Of a stretch of 64,000 nt of DNA, positions 23,510 to 34,179 are shown one piece after another. The stretch spans positions 4,799,501 through 4,863,500 of the forward strand of contig JAFBJZ010000635.1 in assembly GCA_016785225.1 (NCBI GenBank). The letters are read 5' to 3'. Position 1 is the first letter of the stretch, and the number at the start of each line of letters is the position of its first letter. A model generated the notes under the pieces. It worked only from the letters and a program-made list of their open reading frames with translations, made no database searches and was not told where the DNA came from. Position numbers and translations under genes: made by a program. The stretch is from Psettodes erumei. Its lineage: Eukaryota; Chordata; Actinopteri; Pleuronectiformes; Psettodidae.

Positions 23510-24739
23510 ATACACCTGAGATATATTTATTTTTGGAGAAAGTGGGCCGGCGTCTCGACACAAGTGGGACCCTGATTGCGGTCACGTGGCTTTGAGTCGA
23601 TTCTGTTTCACGGCGACATGACAGGCCGGGGTATTCGCCGTCGCTCGCACCTCCGCCAGGAAGTGTGTGTGTGTGTCGTGTCGCCTTCTGTTCCCTGTAA
23701 TTAAGCTTGTGATATTTACATTCTCTAATCACCGTCTGTGCGACTCTGCTGCGTGACCCCCCGACCCCACTAGAGCACACAGCACACAGCGCCGGGAGAT
23801 GAGCATGTGACTTGTGTGTGTGTGTTTGTGTGTGTGTGCCGGTTCCCCATTAACACCCAACAATGAATTCGCCATTAAAAGTTTTGGGGTTTTGGACGAG
23901 ATGCCGCGGCCGTTTTGTTCTCCTGCATTAGCATCGAAACGACGACGCGCTGATGTTGTTTTGCCGTTTGGCGGCGCCGAAAACGAAGCCACCTTTCTAA
24001 AAGCGCGTTAATTATCGGTTAAGATAACACGCGCGGGGCGAGTATTGTGCGTTGACAGCGTGAGCGCCGACGGCGTTCTCATTTGCAGCAGAGGTTGAAC
24101 AAAACAACGTTAATTTGGCCGCTCTTCATGCAGACATGAGAAGAATTAGCACAAATAGAGAGGCGGGGATAAAAACAAGTAATTCAAAGGCTTTCGGGAT
24201 AAAACCTGACATTTGTGAATACGCAACACGGTTTGGTCAGACGCACACTGCCTGCCGGGCACACACACTTTTGTCGCCTAATGGCTGCAGCCCCCCGTGT
24301 GACCTCCGGCCAGTTTCACCCTCCAGTTTGCTGATGGGTTTTCGTTCCTCCAATCTCTCCTGGATTATTTCCTCTCCTCCCTCCCTTAATACCACCCGCA
24401 CTGTAGCAGGGAATAAGAGGGAGGAGGCGAGGAAAGGAAGGGAGGACACAGGAGTCGTGAGGAGACGTGAGCAGACTCCTTCAAGCTCAGCATTTGGACG
24501 AAAAACACCAGTCAGATGCCCTGAAGCCATTTAATGACCTGGTTAAAGCGAGCGCGTCTGCATAGTGAAACAGAAGCGCTGTGATTGGTGGAGACGCTCG
24601 CGCTCTTCTTCTCTCCGTTTCGCTCGCTCGGCCGTTCAGCACAACCTCCGACGCCTGCTGAGAGACCTGACTCTCATTACTTTCAATTACATCACTGAGA
24701 GCTGCAATACCTGGCTGTTTAATATGTAGAGTCCCCGCA

Positions 24740-24740
<1 letters not shown>

Positions 24741-24799
<59 letters not shown>
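24741..24799. repeat. (AC)n microsatellite, intron 3
   Basis: 59 nt, pure. Confidence 0.97.
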
Positions 24800-24800
<1 letters not shown>

Positions 24801-26263
24801 TACCCCCGCTGAGAAACATAAACACTATCAGAGCCCGTCGAGGGGAAAACGATTGAGCTGATTCGATCGGCGGCGTTTTTATATTCCACCTCGGAGAGCT
24901 GAACAATTAAAGTCGTCCCACTGACGTCAGCTGCTGCACGGCCAACACACACGTCTTTTTTTTCATTTTGTCGAGACATTAAATAGGATGGAAGGACTTC
25001 ACAGACCGGCGTAACGCGGCACCAGGAGTGTGCGCCAGCGATGTGGTTCAACCCGCCCGCCTTTCATGACCTCCCTGAAATGAACCATAGAAAACGCGAG
25101 CGGAAGCCGGTGCCGCCATCCGGTGGAAAATCGGTGACAAACGGCCAGGAAGCTCTTTGGCGAGAAGTGTCCGTCCTCCCCCCTGGACAGAGCCCAGTCA
25201 CCGTGTCCCACTCTGCTGGACACGTCCCACAGGTTGGCACTGTGACTCGCAGTGAGGAGACGTTGGCGGCCAGGACACCAGAAGGGCCCCGGGCTCCGGA
25301 TCCTCCGCCATCCTCCACCTCTCCAGGCCTGACGGGGCTCTCCACTAACATTGGCTGCGAAGAAGCGTCTTTTTTTTGTTGTTGTTGTTGTTGTTGTTCC
25401 AGCTTCGCTGTCGAGCGGAGCGGGGCGGCGTGAGGTCACGCCCGACCTCGTCAGTTTGTTTTTGTGCGTCGCTCACGCTCCGTCCTCCAGGCTCAGATTG
25501 GCCAGATTGGTCTCCCTCGATTTCATCCCTTCACGGCCTCCGTCCCGAGGGCGTCGCCGCCGCCGCGAGCCACGAGCCAGCTGCTCCCGCCATCCATGAC
25601 AATGTGCGGCGGGACCTCGGCCCGCGAGGAGCGGGATATCCCCGCGGCGTTTTTGTGTGCGGATACTTCGCCGTCGCAGAGCTCCCTCGGAGCAGACGAA
25701 CAGGTTGTGGCACAAAAACACAACCTGCCGATTTGATGCGACTTGATATTTATCCAGAGAAAAGGACAAAGATGAAACATTAATGCGACGTGTGATGGCG
25801 AGTTGACTCGCTGGCGCTTGATTCTGAAATCCGTTGAAGTTTTTATGAAGTTGCAGAATTAATCACAGCTGGAATGACAAATGAGCGCCCCGATGATTAA
25901 TTGATGAACAGGAAATGAATTGATGAATCGTATGTTAATAATTTAAGACGTTTGCAGGTTCCAGCTTCTCGGATCTGATGATTTGCCACTTCTCAGTTTT
26001 TCTAGTTCACTGCGTAATGAAAGCTGCAGTAAAGCTGTGTTTTCCAAACGTGACCACCCAGGTGATGTCTCCTAAATAAACGGGAGGTGTTTGTAAAGTT
26101 TGTCTCCTCTGTAGACTCTTACCAGCATCTACATTACGGTGCAGAAGGAGCATTAAAGCAGCTGGTTTGATGGACGGAGTCAGACGTGGGGGCAGAACAG
26201 TCTACATTGTTTAAAATCTTAATCTTAATCTATGTGGCTGTCATGTCTGTCCTCTTCCTGCAG

Positions 26264-26383
26264 GTTCCCTCCATTACTCGGTCCGTGGGCCGCGACAGGA
26301 TCCTGGCTCTCCGCCAGCAGACCCAGTTCCTGTGGGACGCCTACTTTTCTTCTGTAGCCAAAATCGTCTTAACTACTCTGGAG
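26264..26383 (+). CDS. ext1: ext1 exon 4 (GT47 end, residues about 389-428)
   Basis: The exon is 120 nt, phase 0/0, 40 codons. The acceptor CTGTCCTCTTCCTGCAG and the donor GAG|GTAAGC are both strong. It contains VPSITRSVGRDRILALRQ and QTQFLWDAYFSSV, matching human EXT1 over most of its length (the human counterpart of SITRSVGRDRI reads STIRSIHQDKI). The segment is helical and closes the GT47 fold. A pure GA run begins 10 nt after the donor. Confidence 0.97.
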
Positions 26384-26393
26384 GTAAGCCTGC

Positions 26394-26411
26394 GAGAGAG
26401 AGAGAGAGAGA
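26394..26411 (+). repeat. (GA)n adjoining exon 4 donor
   Basis: Nine GA units beginning 10 nt after the exon end, followed by AGAAAG. Confidence 0.95.
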
Positions 26412-27052
26412 AGAAAGTCTTAATGGGATTTTTTTTGGATTTGGTTTTGTCAGGAGAGCTTCATTTAATCAACCAATCTGCTACGTCTTGTTCTGTACTG
26501 TACATCGCCGCGGGCCGGGCATCACCTCCCAAAGCGGAACTTCTAAAAGAAATCTCTCCCCGCCTGTCACTTCCATTTTTAAAAATTATTTTTTTTTTTT
26601 TTTAAATATTTCTTCTCGACTTTTCGGAGTTGAGTGCGTCCTCTCCCAGCCAGTATTCTCACATTTCTTCCCAGTAATGAACGTGCGGCCGCCTTACATT
26701 ACCCACAAAGCATTGCTCCGCCCAAGATCAATATAGATTCTTAACCAGCGTCCCCAGTTAATAGGAGGAAGGAGGATGTACACAAAGGTCTGACAAACTT
26801 CGACAAAGAGAAGTAAGATTGATTTTAATGCAGCATATGCTGCAGAGTCTGCACTGTGTGTCTGCCTCAGGTTAGAGAGTGTGCGTCTGTTTGTGTGTCT
26901 GTGTGCGTGGGCGCACTTTGTACGCCTGCTCATTAGCTGACCTCGCTCGCTGGCCTGACGAGAGGCCTTCCTCCTCTGGTCGCGTCCTCGACTCAGTCCG
27001 CGGGGACCGTTCGCTCTCCGTAGCATCTTTTTTCCGAATCCAGACGCGGAAG

Positions 27053-27101
27053 ATGATGATGATCGTCTTTATCGCCCTCATCATCATCATCATCATCAGC
27101 C
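27053..27101. repeat. Opposed (GAT)n and (CAT)n trinucleotide runs
   Basis: Four GAT units at 27053-27064 and six CAT units at 27079-27097 can pair across a loop of about 16 nt. Confidence 0.65.
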
Positions 27102-27869
27102 GCCGCAGCGGAAGCAGCGGCTTTGCCGTGTTTGCAGAAACAACCGCGCAATCGGCGCGATCTTTTTACGGCCCGCTCACAGCGTGGGAATCTACCGTGG
27201 ACATGAAAGCATCATCGCCATCATCATCCTCACTGCATGAATAAAGGCTTCCCAAAACCCACGTTAATAATAACACGTTAATAATATTATATGCCAACAT
27301 TAGCCACCATAAAGCTGCAGCAGAAAGGCCGAACGACGGTTCATTTCTATTTTCCGCCGGCCGGAGAGCGGCGTCTGCCATCTGTGCCTTCACAATGTGC
27401 TCACCCTCGCTTTGAAACGCAAACGGCGAGTTCATCGCAGCCATGACACGTGAAATAAAGATAAAGATCCTCTGCGTCCTTACATTCAAGCTTGGAGCAC
27501 TTTGTGTTCGAGTGTTTTCATCGAGCCTGCGATGCGCCAAGGACAAGGATCGCGGAGAAATGCGAACCCGTCTCTTAGCAGACGCCTCGTCCTCGCCCTC
27601 GTGCTCGTCTTCACGTGCGCGATTATGGCGCGAACGCTCCTCCAACTGCTGCTGCTTTTCCTCCCCCTTGAAAATCAGTCGGCGACTCCGACAAAAGCTC
27701 GACGCAGGCGGGGTATGAAATTAGACGGGAGCCCACCGACAGGCGCGCGCCGCTGGCCAGATGTGCTAAAGCCTCGGAGCCAGCACGCCACCGGGCTAAA
27801 TGGATGAAATGAGGCGTTGTTGATAACTGTAGTGTCCCACATACTGTGCGCCTGACAGTTGGTGTCAGG

Positions 27870-27871
<2 letters not shown>

Positions 27872-27910
<39 letters not shown>
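27872..27910. repeat. (GT)n microsatellite, intron 4
   Basis: 39 nt, pure. Confidence 0.97.
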
Positions 27911-27912
<2 letters not shown>

Positions 27913-28588
27913 AAGAGCCGGCTGTAAGTGCCAAGCCAATTCTCCACAGATCAGTAGACAGCTCTCGACTCAGAGAGAAAAAAAAACAAAGACTAAAACG
28001 CCTGAAATAAAATGTGCGCGGCCCCCCCACCACCATATTTTGTTTTTCAGCGTCTCTGTTTATTTAAATGCAAATTAATTTTAAAGCACAGTTGAATTGT
28101 TAATATATGTTGTTGTTTTTTTGTTTTTTTTAAAAACGTGCTTCTCTTCTGGTGAATATCAATCATGTATCAAATAACGTTGTCGCTTTTAAATAGTTTG
28201 TTTTCAATCAATATATTTAAATTACATGAATACATTTAAAATTTTAAAAAACCCTCACCGCTCCCTCTGTGCTCCTAACAGAGTGGCGTCAGTGGAGGTT
28301 TCTCTCGTGGCTGCCAACAGCATAAAAACTAAAAACGCGTGCGACGAGCCTCGGAAAATCATCCGCATCGTATATTTTCACACACTCGCGTCGACTCGAG
28401 AAAAGCCTGCGCGTACGGCGCGAGAACACTTCTCTAACACCGAGTAAATAAAGCCGTCACACTGTCGCAGAAGTCCGCCGGGGTTTATCTGACATGGTGA
28501 CAAAGGGGAGAGAAAAGGGAAATTAGATTAGTGGAGAAGAAGAAGTTCTCCATCTGCTCTTCTCACTGCACTTCCTCTCTCCATCCAG

Positions 28589-28721
28589 ATCATCCAGGAC
28601 CGCGTGGACTCCCTTGTGTCCAGAAACCGGTTGTTGTGGAACTCCCTTCCTGGTGGTCTTTATGCACTCCCCCAGTACTCAACGGACCCGGCCCAGTTCC
28701 CTTTTTACTATGCCATACTGG
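28589..28721 (+). CDS. ext1: ext1 exon 5 (linker between GT47 and GT64, residues about 429-473)
   Basis: The exon is 133 nt, starts in phase 0 and ends after the first base of a glycine codon. The acceptor is CTTCCTCTCTCCATCCAG; the donor is TGG|GTGAGT, strong. It encodes IIQDRVDSLVSRNRLLWN, then PGGLYALPQYS and FPFYYAILG. It is the least conserved exon here: human has RIFKHISRNSLIWN and YSSYLGDFPYYYANLG at these places, which suggests a faster-evolving teleost paralogue. Length is unchanged. The linker joins the two catalytic domains of the polypeptide. Confidence 0.96.
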
Positions 28722-29595
28722 GTGAGTGCTGCTCTCCTCCAATCACGCGTCAAATGATGGCGTATTGCTAATAGCTTATCGGCTAACTCATTTACCTAGA
28801 TACAAACACACGTTTTCTTCACTTTGCTGAAAACGAGCTGCCGTCTCACCCGGATAAGGACGTGTGCACAAATGCACGAGCTCCCCTCATGATACAGCCA
28901 CTGCAACAGTATTAAAATCAATGCGCAGTAATGTATGTAAAAACTATATTAAGACTGCTGAAACTGAAAAGCTGCAGGCGAAGATGAAGTGGCGCTGTGT
29001 GTGCGTGTTTGCGTGGGCGTGTGTCGATATGCATACAGACCAGAGTGAATCTCAATAGATTGAGGCTGTAACTCAGATCAATGTTTGTCCTTCTCTGAGG
29101 GATTGTGGACACGGGGGGTTAGAGGGAGGAGAGAAGGAGGTGACGGAGGCATAGGAGGAAAGATGGAGCGCTTCACTTTATGCAGCCGCAGTAAATCACT
29201 ATTTTAGCTGCTGCCACCTCTGACGCCGCTCTCGGGGAATAACTTGTTGTCGGTGCAGCGTGTACGACGGTCTCACTCCGCTACCTCCCCATAACTTTTG
29301 ATGGCGAAGCATTTGCAACCTGCGCCCGCTAGTTTCTGAGAAAGTTTTGACTTACTGCTCCGACACTGCGGCCGCAGGAGCTGCAAGAACATCCTGAGGC
29401 CGTGGCTCAAGTTACGGCTTCACTTTGGTTTGTGAACAGCTGTGCACTTATTTGCTGCTGTCGACTTACATTCGGCATTTTAAAAAAACAAACTGTATGT
29501 TTACGGATCAGCTGAGTTTACAATCTGCACGTTTATCGCCAAAATCTGCTGAGCTACGCCCTTAAAGCGAGAAGATGGGTGAAGCTGAAGTTTGT

Positions 29596-29655
29596 CCCTC
29601 TCCGTGGTGCTGAAGCTTCCGTCTCTGTCCGTGGTGCTGAAGCTTTCGCTCCTGA
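29596..29655 (+). repeat. Imperfect tandem duplication of about 28 nt
   Basis: CTCCGTGGTGCTGAAGCTT and, slightly diverged, GTCCGTGGTGCTGAAGCTT occur 28 nt apart. Confidence 0.7.
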
Positions 29656-30102
29656 TGTGTGTGTTGTGTTGTTGTCCTGATTGTGTTGATGCCACATATA
29701 TATATATACTGTACTGACCTGAGCGGGGACATTGAGCAGCGATATTACAGGACTGGGAGGAATGATTTATGTTTCGTTCCTTTTCGCCTGTCGACAGTAG
29801 ATTCGTTGTCTCTTCTTTACTGACCTCCCCCCCCTACGTGCCTGCCACTTGTTTTAAGAGTTAGCGGGCCAGCGTCCAGTAGTACAATACCTCTTTAATG
29901 ACACCAGTCTGCAGAGAGTCATGAAAATATGGGCAGCTGTAAAAACTTTATAAAAAAAATAAAGGGCACCGCTTATCACCCACTTACAATACACTGCCGC
30001 CCTCCCAGGCAGTTTAAGACCCATTCACACCTTTGTTTCATTTAACAGCCCTCACACACAGAGAGCCAGGTGGACCAATGATCCACGTGTGACCTCAAAA
30101 TG

Positions 30103-30138
30103 CACCATCACCACCACCACCACCACCACCACCACCAC
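30103..30138. repeat. (CAC)n trinucleotide repeat
   Basis: Twelve CAC/CAT units, intron 5. Confidence 0.95.
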
Positions 30139-30283
30139 GCCCCCCTGTACTAAGTGAAACAACAATGCCTGCGAACGTCCCGGCAACGAGAGGAGCCCAC
30201 GGTTCCAGAAAAATCAAGGTGGCCCAGCTCCTTCCAGAAAACAGAAGGACTGAGCCCATTTTCATGACCCTCCCCCCCCCCAA

Positions 30284-30310
30284 ACACACACACACACACA
30301 CACACACACA
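30284..30310. repeat. (AC)13 microsatellite, intron 5
   Basis: 27 nt after a C10 run; complementary to the TG tract at the exon 6 acceptor. Confidence 0.97.
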
Positions 30311-30629
30311 AGGGCAGAACCTCCTGCTTCCATAAATACGCTAAACCCACCTGAGATGGCCGGTCAGGGGGCCCGGTGTCACGGAGATGGATAGAGCAAC
30401 ACTAAAGAGCACTCTGGCTCCACTTATCCAGGAGGACGCTTATTCCCTTATTCCCCTACCCGCCCAGCACTCTGCGTCTTTGGCTGCTCTGAATATTAAC
30501 GTGTGTGTGTTCCCATATCTGCCCCCATTTCCAGCCTGGATTTCTGAAATGTTTTCTTCTGCTCGCTGAGGCGGTTTGTGTTTCCTACCTGCTGCTGAAC
30601 TCTCCCCCTTATGCGTTTGTAATATCAGC

Positions 30630-31050
30630 AGATGAACATGGAATCGTTTTACGTTCAGATATCCTGGAATAATTACAAACTTCTGCCTCCTCCCACAGTG
30701 ACGGCATTATGCATCCATGCAGTGATCTCAACACAAACAGATTAATCGTCTAATTAAGGTGTTTACACAGTTATCAGATATCCCCCCTCCCTCCCCCGCA
30801 GTATCCATATCTTATATGATATGTTTGATAATCAGGATCATTAATCAGCTTTTTTTGCCGATCTGTTCTTTCATCCAGATGCAGCTAATCGCGTCGTTCT
30901 CATACAGATCGTGAGCAAAATTATATTTACAGTATCGAAACATTTTGCACAGTCAGATCATCACCTTAATCCGATTCTAATCAAAGCATTAGCGAATACT
31001 ATGCTGAATATATCATGTACCGTTTGCATTATATTCTCTGTGTGTGTGGG
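30630..31050. promoter_or_regulatory. Candidate conserved element, TAAT-rich, intron 5
   Basis: Many homeodomain-type cores in CpG-poor sequence: GATTAATCGTCTAATTAAGG, GATCATTAATCAGC and GCAGCTAATCG. No simple repeats inside. Confidence 0.28.
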
Positions 31051-31590
31051 GTGTGTACATCCAAAGTTATGGAGTGAATTGCTTCATTTGTTATGGAGTA
31101 GAAAACGTGTTTTAAAAATCCACCATAATGTTGAGGCATTTCTTCTGGCTGGAGCCAAATTATCAGCGCCCAGTGTGTTGTGGGAATCATTTATCGCAGG
31201 TGGTAATTTAAAGTTTGGTTCTGCCTCCTGGCTTCTATTTTTGTGGATTCATTTGTTTTCCTCAGCGAAAACAAAACAAAAAAAAAAAAAAAAAAAAAGT
31301 AACTAACAAGAGCTGGTTCATTGTGGAAAACCGAATTAGTCGTTACGGGAATAAATGGTCGACTAAAAGAGACACTCAGAGGAAAGTGTTCACTCTCGGA
31401 TTAGACGTGTTTACTCACGCTCAGTCATGTGCAGCGGGGGTATATACGCTGTCAGAAAGATGGATGACGGCTGCTGCGCCGAGCACTCGGTGTCCACTTA
31501 ACCGTGATGGAGCTTTATGGAGAGCTACATCTGCACAAATCTGCGTTTAAAAAAAAAACAAAACAAAACACAAACCTAAATAGGGTGTAC

Positions 31591-31598
31591 CCATGACA

Positions 31599-31634
<36 letters not shown>

Positions 31635-31643
31635 CAGGTAAGA
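31591..31643 (+). promoter_or_regulatory. ext1 exon 6 acceptor: branch-point candidate, (TG)16, AG and donor-like exon start
   Basis: Candidate branch point CATGAC with A at 31596, 41 nt before the AG. It is followed by an uninterrupted TG run (31601-31633), TTCAG, and then the exon start GTAAGA. UG repeats are the known binding site of TDP-43, which represses splicing at the analogous (TG)mTn acceptor of CFTR exon 9. The branch point and the effect on splicing are inferred. Confidence 0.55.
31601..31633 (+). repeat. (TG)16 at the exon 6 acceptor
   Basis: 33 nt, uninterrupted, ending 4 nt before the acceptor AG dinucleotide and 5 nt before the exon's first base. Confidence 0.97.
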
Positions 31644-31756
31644 GCCCGTCGCAGCAGTTCACCGCCGTGATCCACACGGTGACGCCTCTGCAGTCCCAGA
31701 TATCCCCCGTGGTGAAGCTCATCATCGCCGTCGCCAAGTCCAAGTTCTGTGCACAG
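31638..31756 (+). CDS. ext1: ext1 exon 6 (start of GT64 domain, residues about 473-512)
   Basis: The exon is 119 nt. It begins with GT, completing the glycine codon of exon 5, and encodes KSPSQQFTAVIHTVTPLQ and VKLIIAVAKSKFCAQ. FTAVIHTV is the first beta strand of the GT64 (glycosyltransferase 64) fold. Human has LKPPSKFTAVIHAVTPL here, so length is kept. The splice sites are unusual. The acceptor AG follows a (TG)16 run and TTC with no polypyrimidine tract. The exon's own first bases, GTAAGA after CAG, form a better donor than the real one at the exon end (CAG|GTGGGA). Skipping would shift the frame, since 119 is not a multiple of 3. Confidence 0.95.
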
Positions 31757-32470
31757 GTGGGAAACGTGTCCGGAAACAGGATCGCGACCTGAGTTATCTG
31801 TGTTTCCGCTTCATCAGTACAAAACTGCACTGAAGTGATAAAACGTGACGGGGGTGGGGGGGGACAACTAATGCAGCAGGGTTCAAGGGTCGTTGTTGGG
31901 GAAAAGTAATATCCAGAATAAAACCATAATGTAAGGATAAAGTCATGATATAATGAAAACTGATTTCTGTGCTTGCGCACGTTCAAGGTTTTCTCTCATC
32001 GTATTATCTCTTTATCAAGTAATATTGATGTTTTTCCTCAAGATTCTTCAACTTTACTTCTTCTCTCGTAACAATGGATCCTCAGTCCTCAGTATCAAGC
32101 CCTGATAATCTATAGAAACTAAAAAAAAAGAAGTAATGGAAGCAGAAACATGTATACGACAACTTTCAGATATACTGTAAGGCAAAGTAAATGATGAACG
32201 ACTCAGTCTGGTGAATATAACATGAAGATGCCACGCCACAGATGTACAGATAATATTTTTGTATTGCGGCAACACATTCCTCTTATACTAATTCACTTTT
32301 CTTCTGTCTGCGGAGCAGAAAACCCTCGAGCGGCCTGAACCCGCTTCCTAAAAATGAAAGAAACGTCGGGCGTTTTTTGCTTTTAAAACAAAACAACGCC
32401 ACCGAAGGTTTTGCGACGCTCGTATAATGTTTGCTGACTTGTGTTTTTTTTTTTTTTTGCCCACGTGAAG
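31757..32470 (+). other. ext1 intron 6
   Basis: 714 nt, AT-rich, with G-rich sequence soon after the donor (31849-31863) and T15 directly before the exon 7 acceptor. Nothing else recognised. Confidence 0.75.
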
Positions 32471-32566
32471 ATTGTGGTTTTATGGAAGTGCGACAAGCCT
32501 TTACCGCCCAGGAACAAGTGGCCCTCCACCAGCGTGCCTCTCACCGTCATCGAAGGACAGACCAAG
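32471..32566 (+). CDS. ext1: ext1 exon 7 (GT64 domain, residues about 513-544)
   Basis: The exon is 96 nt, phase 0/0. The acceptor is a T15 run followed by GCCCACGTGAAG; the donor AAG|GTAAGA is strong. It encodes IVVLWKCDKPLPPRNKWP and VPLTVIEGQTK, the GT64 strand that positions the nucleotide sugar (human IIVLWNCDKPLP and VPVVVIEGESK). The intron before it is the shortest in the window, 714 nt. Confidence 0.96.
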
Positions 32567-33262
32567 GTAAGAGCTGCCGCCGGCTTTTTACATCCATTAA
32601 GTATTTAAAAAAAAAAAATACAGACACACAATAAGTTCTTTGCTTCATGTAAATGTGTTTCTGTACTCACCGGTGTGCACACTATAGGAAGTAATACAAC
32701 AGCACCTCCCTTCACTGGACTGAAGTGAACAAACAAACACCTTCAATGCAAAAACAAACACAAACTCGCCTCTGTGTGTTAGCAGCTGCAGAGAGAAGCC
32801 TGCGGGAGCGGCAGCAGAGTTGTGCGTTACCTGTTGTTTGTTTGCGTTAATCAAAACGTAACGCGGGGCCGCTCTCGGTTCCGATGGACTCCCCACAGCG
32901 AGGTTGAGTTTTGATTGCCAGTTGCCGGAGTCGAGGCGAGTGTGTGACTGAGTCGGGATTGTTCTGATTTGTGGGGTTATTGCGGTAATAGTTTGTCTAC
33001 ACACACACACACACACGTGAACTCACTCTCTTCATTCATTTTCACACTTAATCGTCCTTCGTCCTAAAAATACACTCAATCACTTAACTGGACACACACA
33101 CACACACACACTGGCCTCCCTCCCCCCCGATCCTTTGTCGTCTAATTGCTTCTGTTTGTTTTCATGTAAATGTTTCCCCCTTGAAATACAAGAACATTGT
33201 TTCCACTGGTGACAGTAAACAGCATCTCAGAGGTAATTCGCACAAACACACACTCACACTCC

Positions 33263-33288
33263 TGTGTGTGTGTGTGTGTGTGTGTGTG
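33263..33288. repeat. (TG)n microsatellite, intron 7
   Basis: 26 nt; a CA run of 22 nt lies upstream at 33090-33111. Confidence 0.95.
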
Positions 33289-33423
33289 CAGTGTGTGTCG
33301 GTACTCAGCATCGTCTGCGGTCGTATAATTAGTCATGTGGTATATTGTCATGAAGCCCAGACAGATGCTCTTCAGTGTGTTTCCTTCCAAGCGCTCGCCG
33401 CGTTTGTTGCCACCGTAATAACC

Positions 33424-33428
<5 letters not shown>

Positions 33429-33464
<36 letters not shown>
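33429..33464. repeat. (CA)n microsatellite, intron 7
   Basis: 36 nt, pure. Confidence 0.97.
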
Positions 33465-33466
<2 letters not shown>

Positions 33467-34179
33467 GTTTGTCATTTGCCTCGACAGAGCAGTAATTTGC
33501 TGGTGGTTATGAGTGTTTCGACTCTGTAATGCTGAGTGGGTACACTCCATCAGCAATCTTTTACTTCCTCTCTCTCCTGAACCGCTGCACTCTGTCTCCG
33601 CGGTGCAAAACAACCCGTCTGCAGTCACCTCCTCGTAATTCATTTCATTATTAAGCATGAAAACGAGTGTTCGCAGACACAACTGCTTCGTTAAAGTCAG
33701 AGTCAAACGCTCGGTTAAAACGGTTCCAGCCCCAACTGCCTTTTCTTACCTTCCTCTCCAGCTGCTCATCTGCTTCTCGGGCACTGAAAGTTTAATTAGG
33801 CTCATATTTTTATCCAAATGTCCAAACAAATGTGCTGTTGTTGGATGTTCTCCTCGTGGCCACAGTGTCGAAATATCTGCTTTTCACACCCAGGCCTTCC
33901 ACTGACCACCGTTAAAATATTCAGGGACAGCGACGTGTTCGAGCATGTCAAGGTTTCCAAAACAAAAGCCACAATAAACCTCCAAAAATATTACAAATAG
34001 ATGTCGGGCTCGTCGTGGCCTGGCCCTGCTGTAAAGTGAGGTGCTGCTTACTAAGCATTCACCCCCCACACATCAATATCATCAAAGATGTGACCCGTGG
34101 ACTTCCTCACTAATACAGTACGGCGACTATATCTCACCTTCATCCACCACCTTTCAATATTGCATGTCTTGCCCCTCAC

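Larger units (their letters stand above)
23448..26263 (+). other. ext1 intron 3
   Basis: 2816 nt. A G-rich minisatellite stands next to the donor, short TG runs lie at 23665-23676 and 23815-23838, a long (CA)n at 24741-24799, and a GC-rich part at 25390-25700 with a TTG run at 25377-25397. No exon recognised. Confidence 0.75.
26384..28588 (+). other. ext1 intron 4
   Basis: 2205 nt. (GA)n adjoins the donor, T15 lies at 26589, opposed GAT and ATC runs at 27053-27101, and (TG)n at 27872-27910. An AT-rich tract at 28020-28260 follows. No exon recognised. Confidence 0.75.
28722..31637 (+). other. ext1 intron 5
   Basis: 2916 nt. Holds a short tandem at 29596-29650, (CAC)n at 30103-30138, (CA)13 at 30284-30310, a TAAT-rich low-CpG stretch at 30630-31050, a poly-A run at 31277-31298 and the (TG)16 acceptor tract. 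Confidence 0.75.

Noticed and set aside
23304..23780. Minus-strand frame with PPPIPPPP repeats over exon 3
   Set aside because: Proline repeats come from the complement of the G-rich minisatellite; antisense of a real exon.
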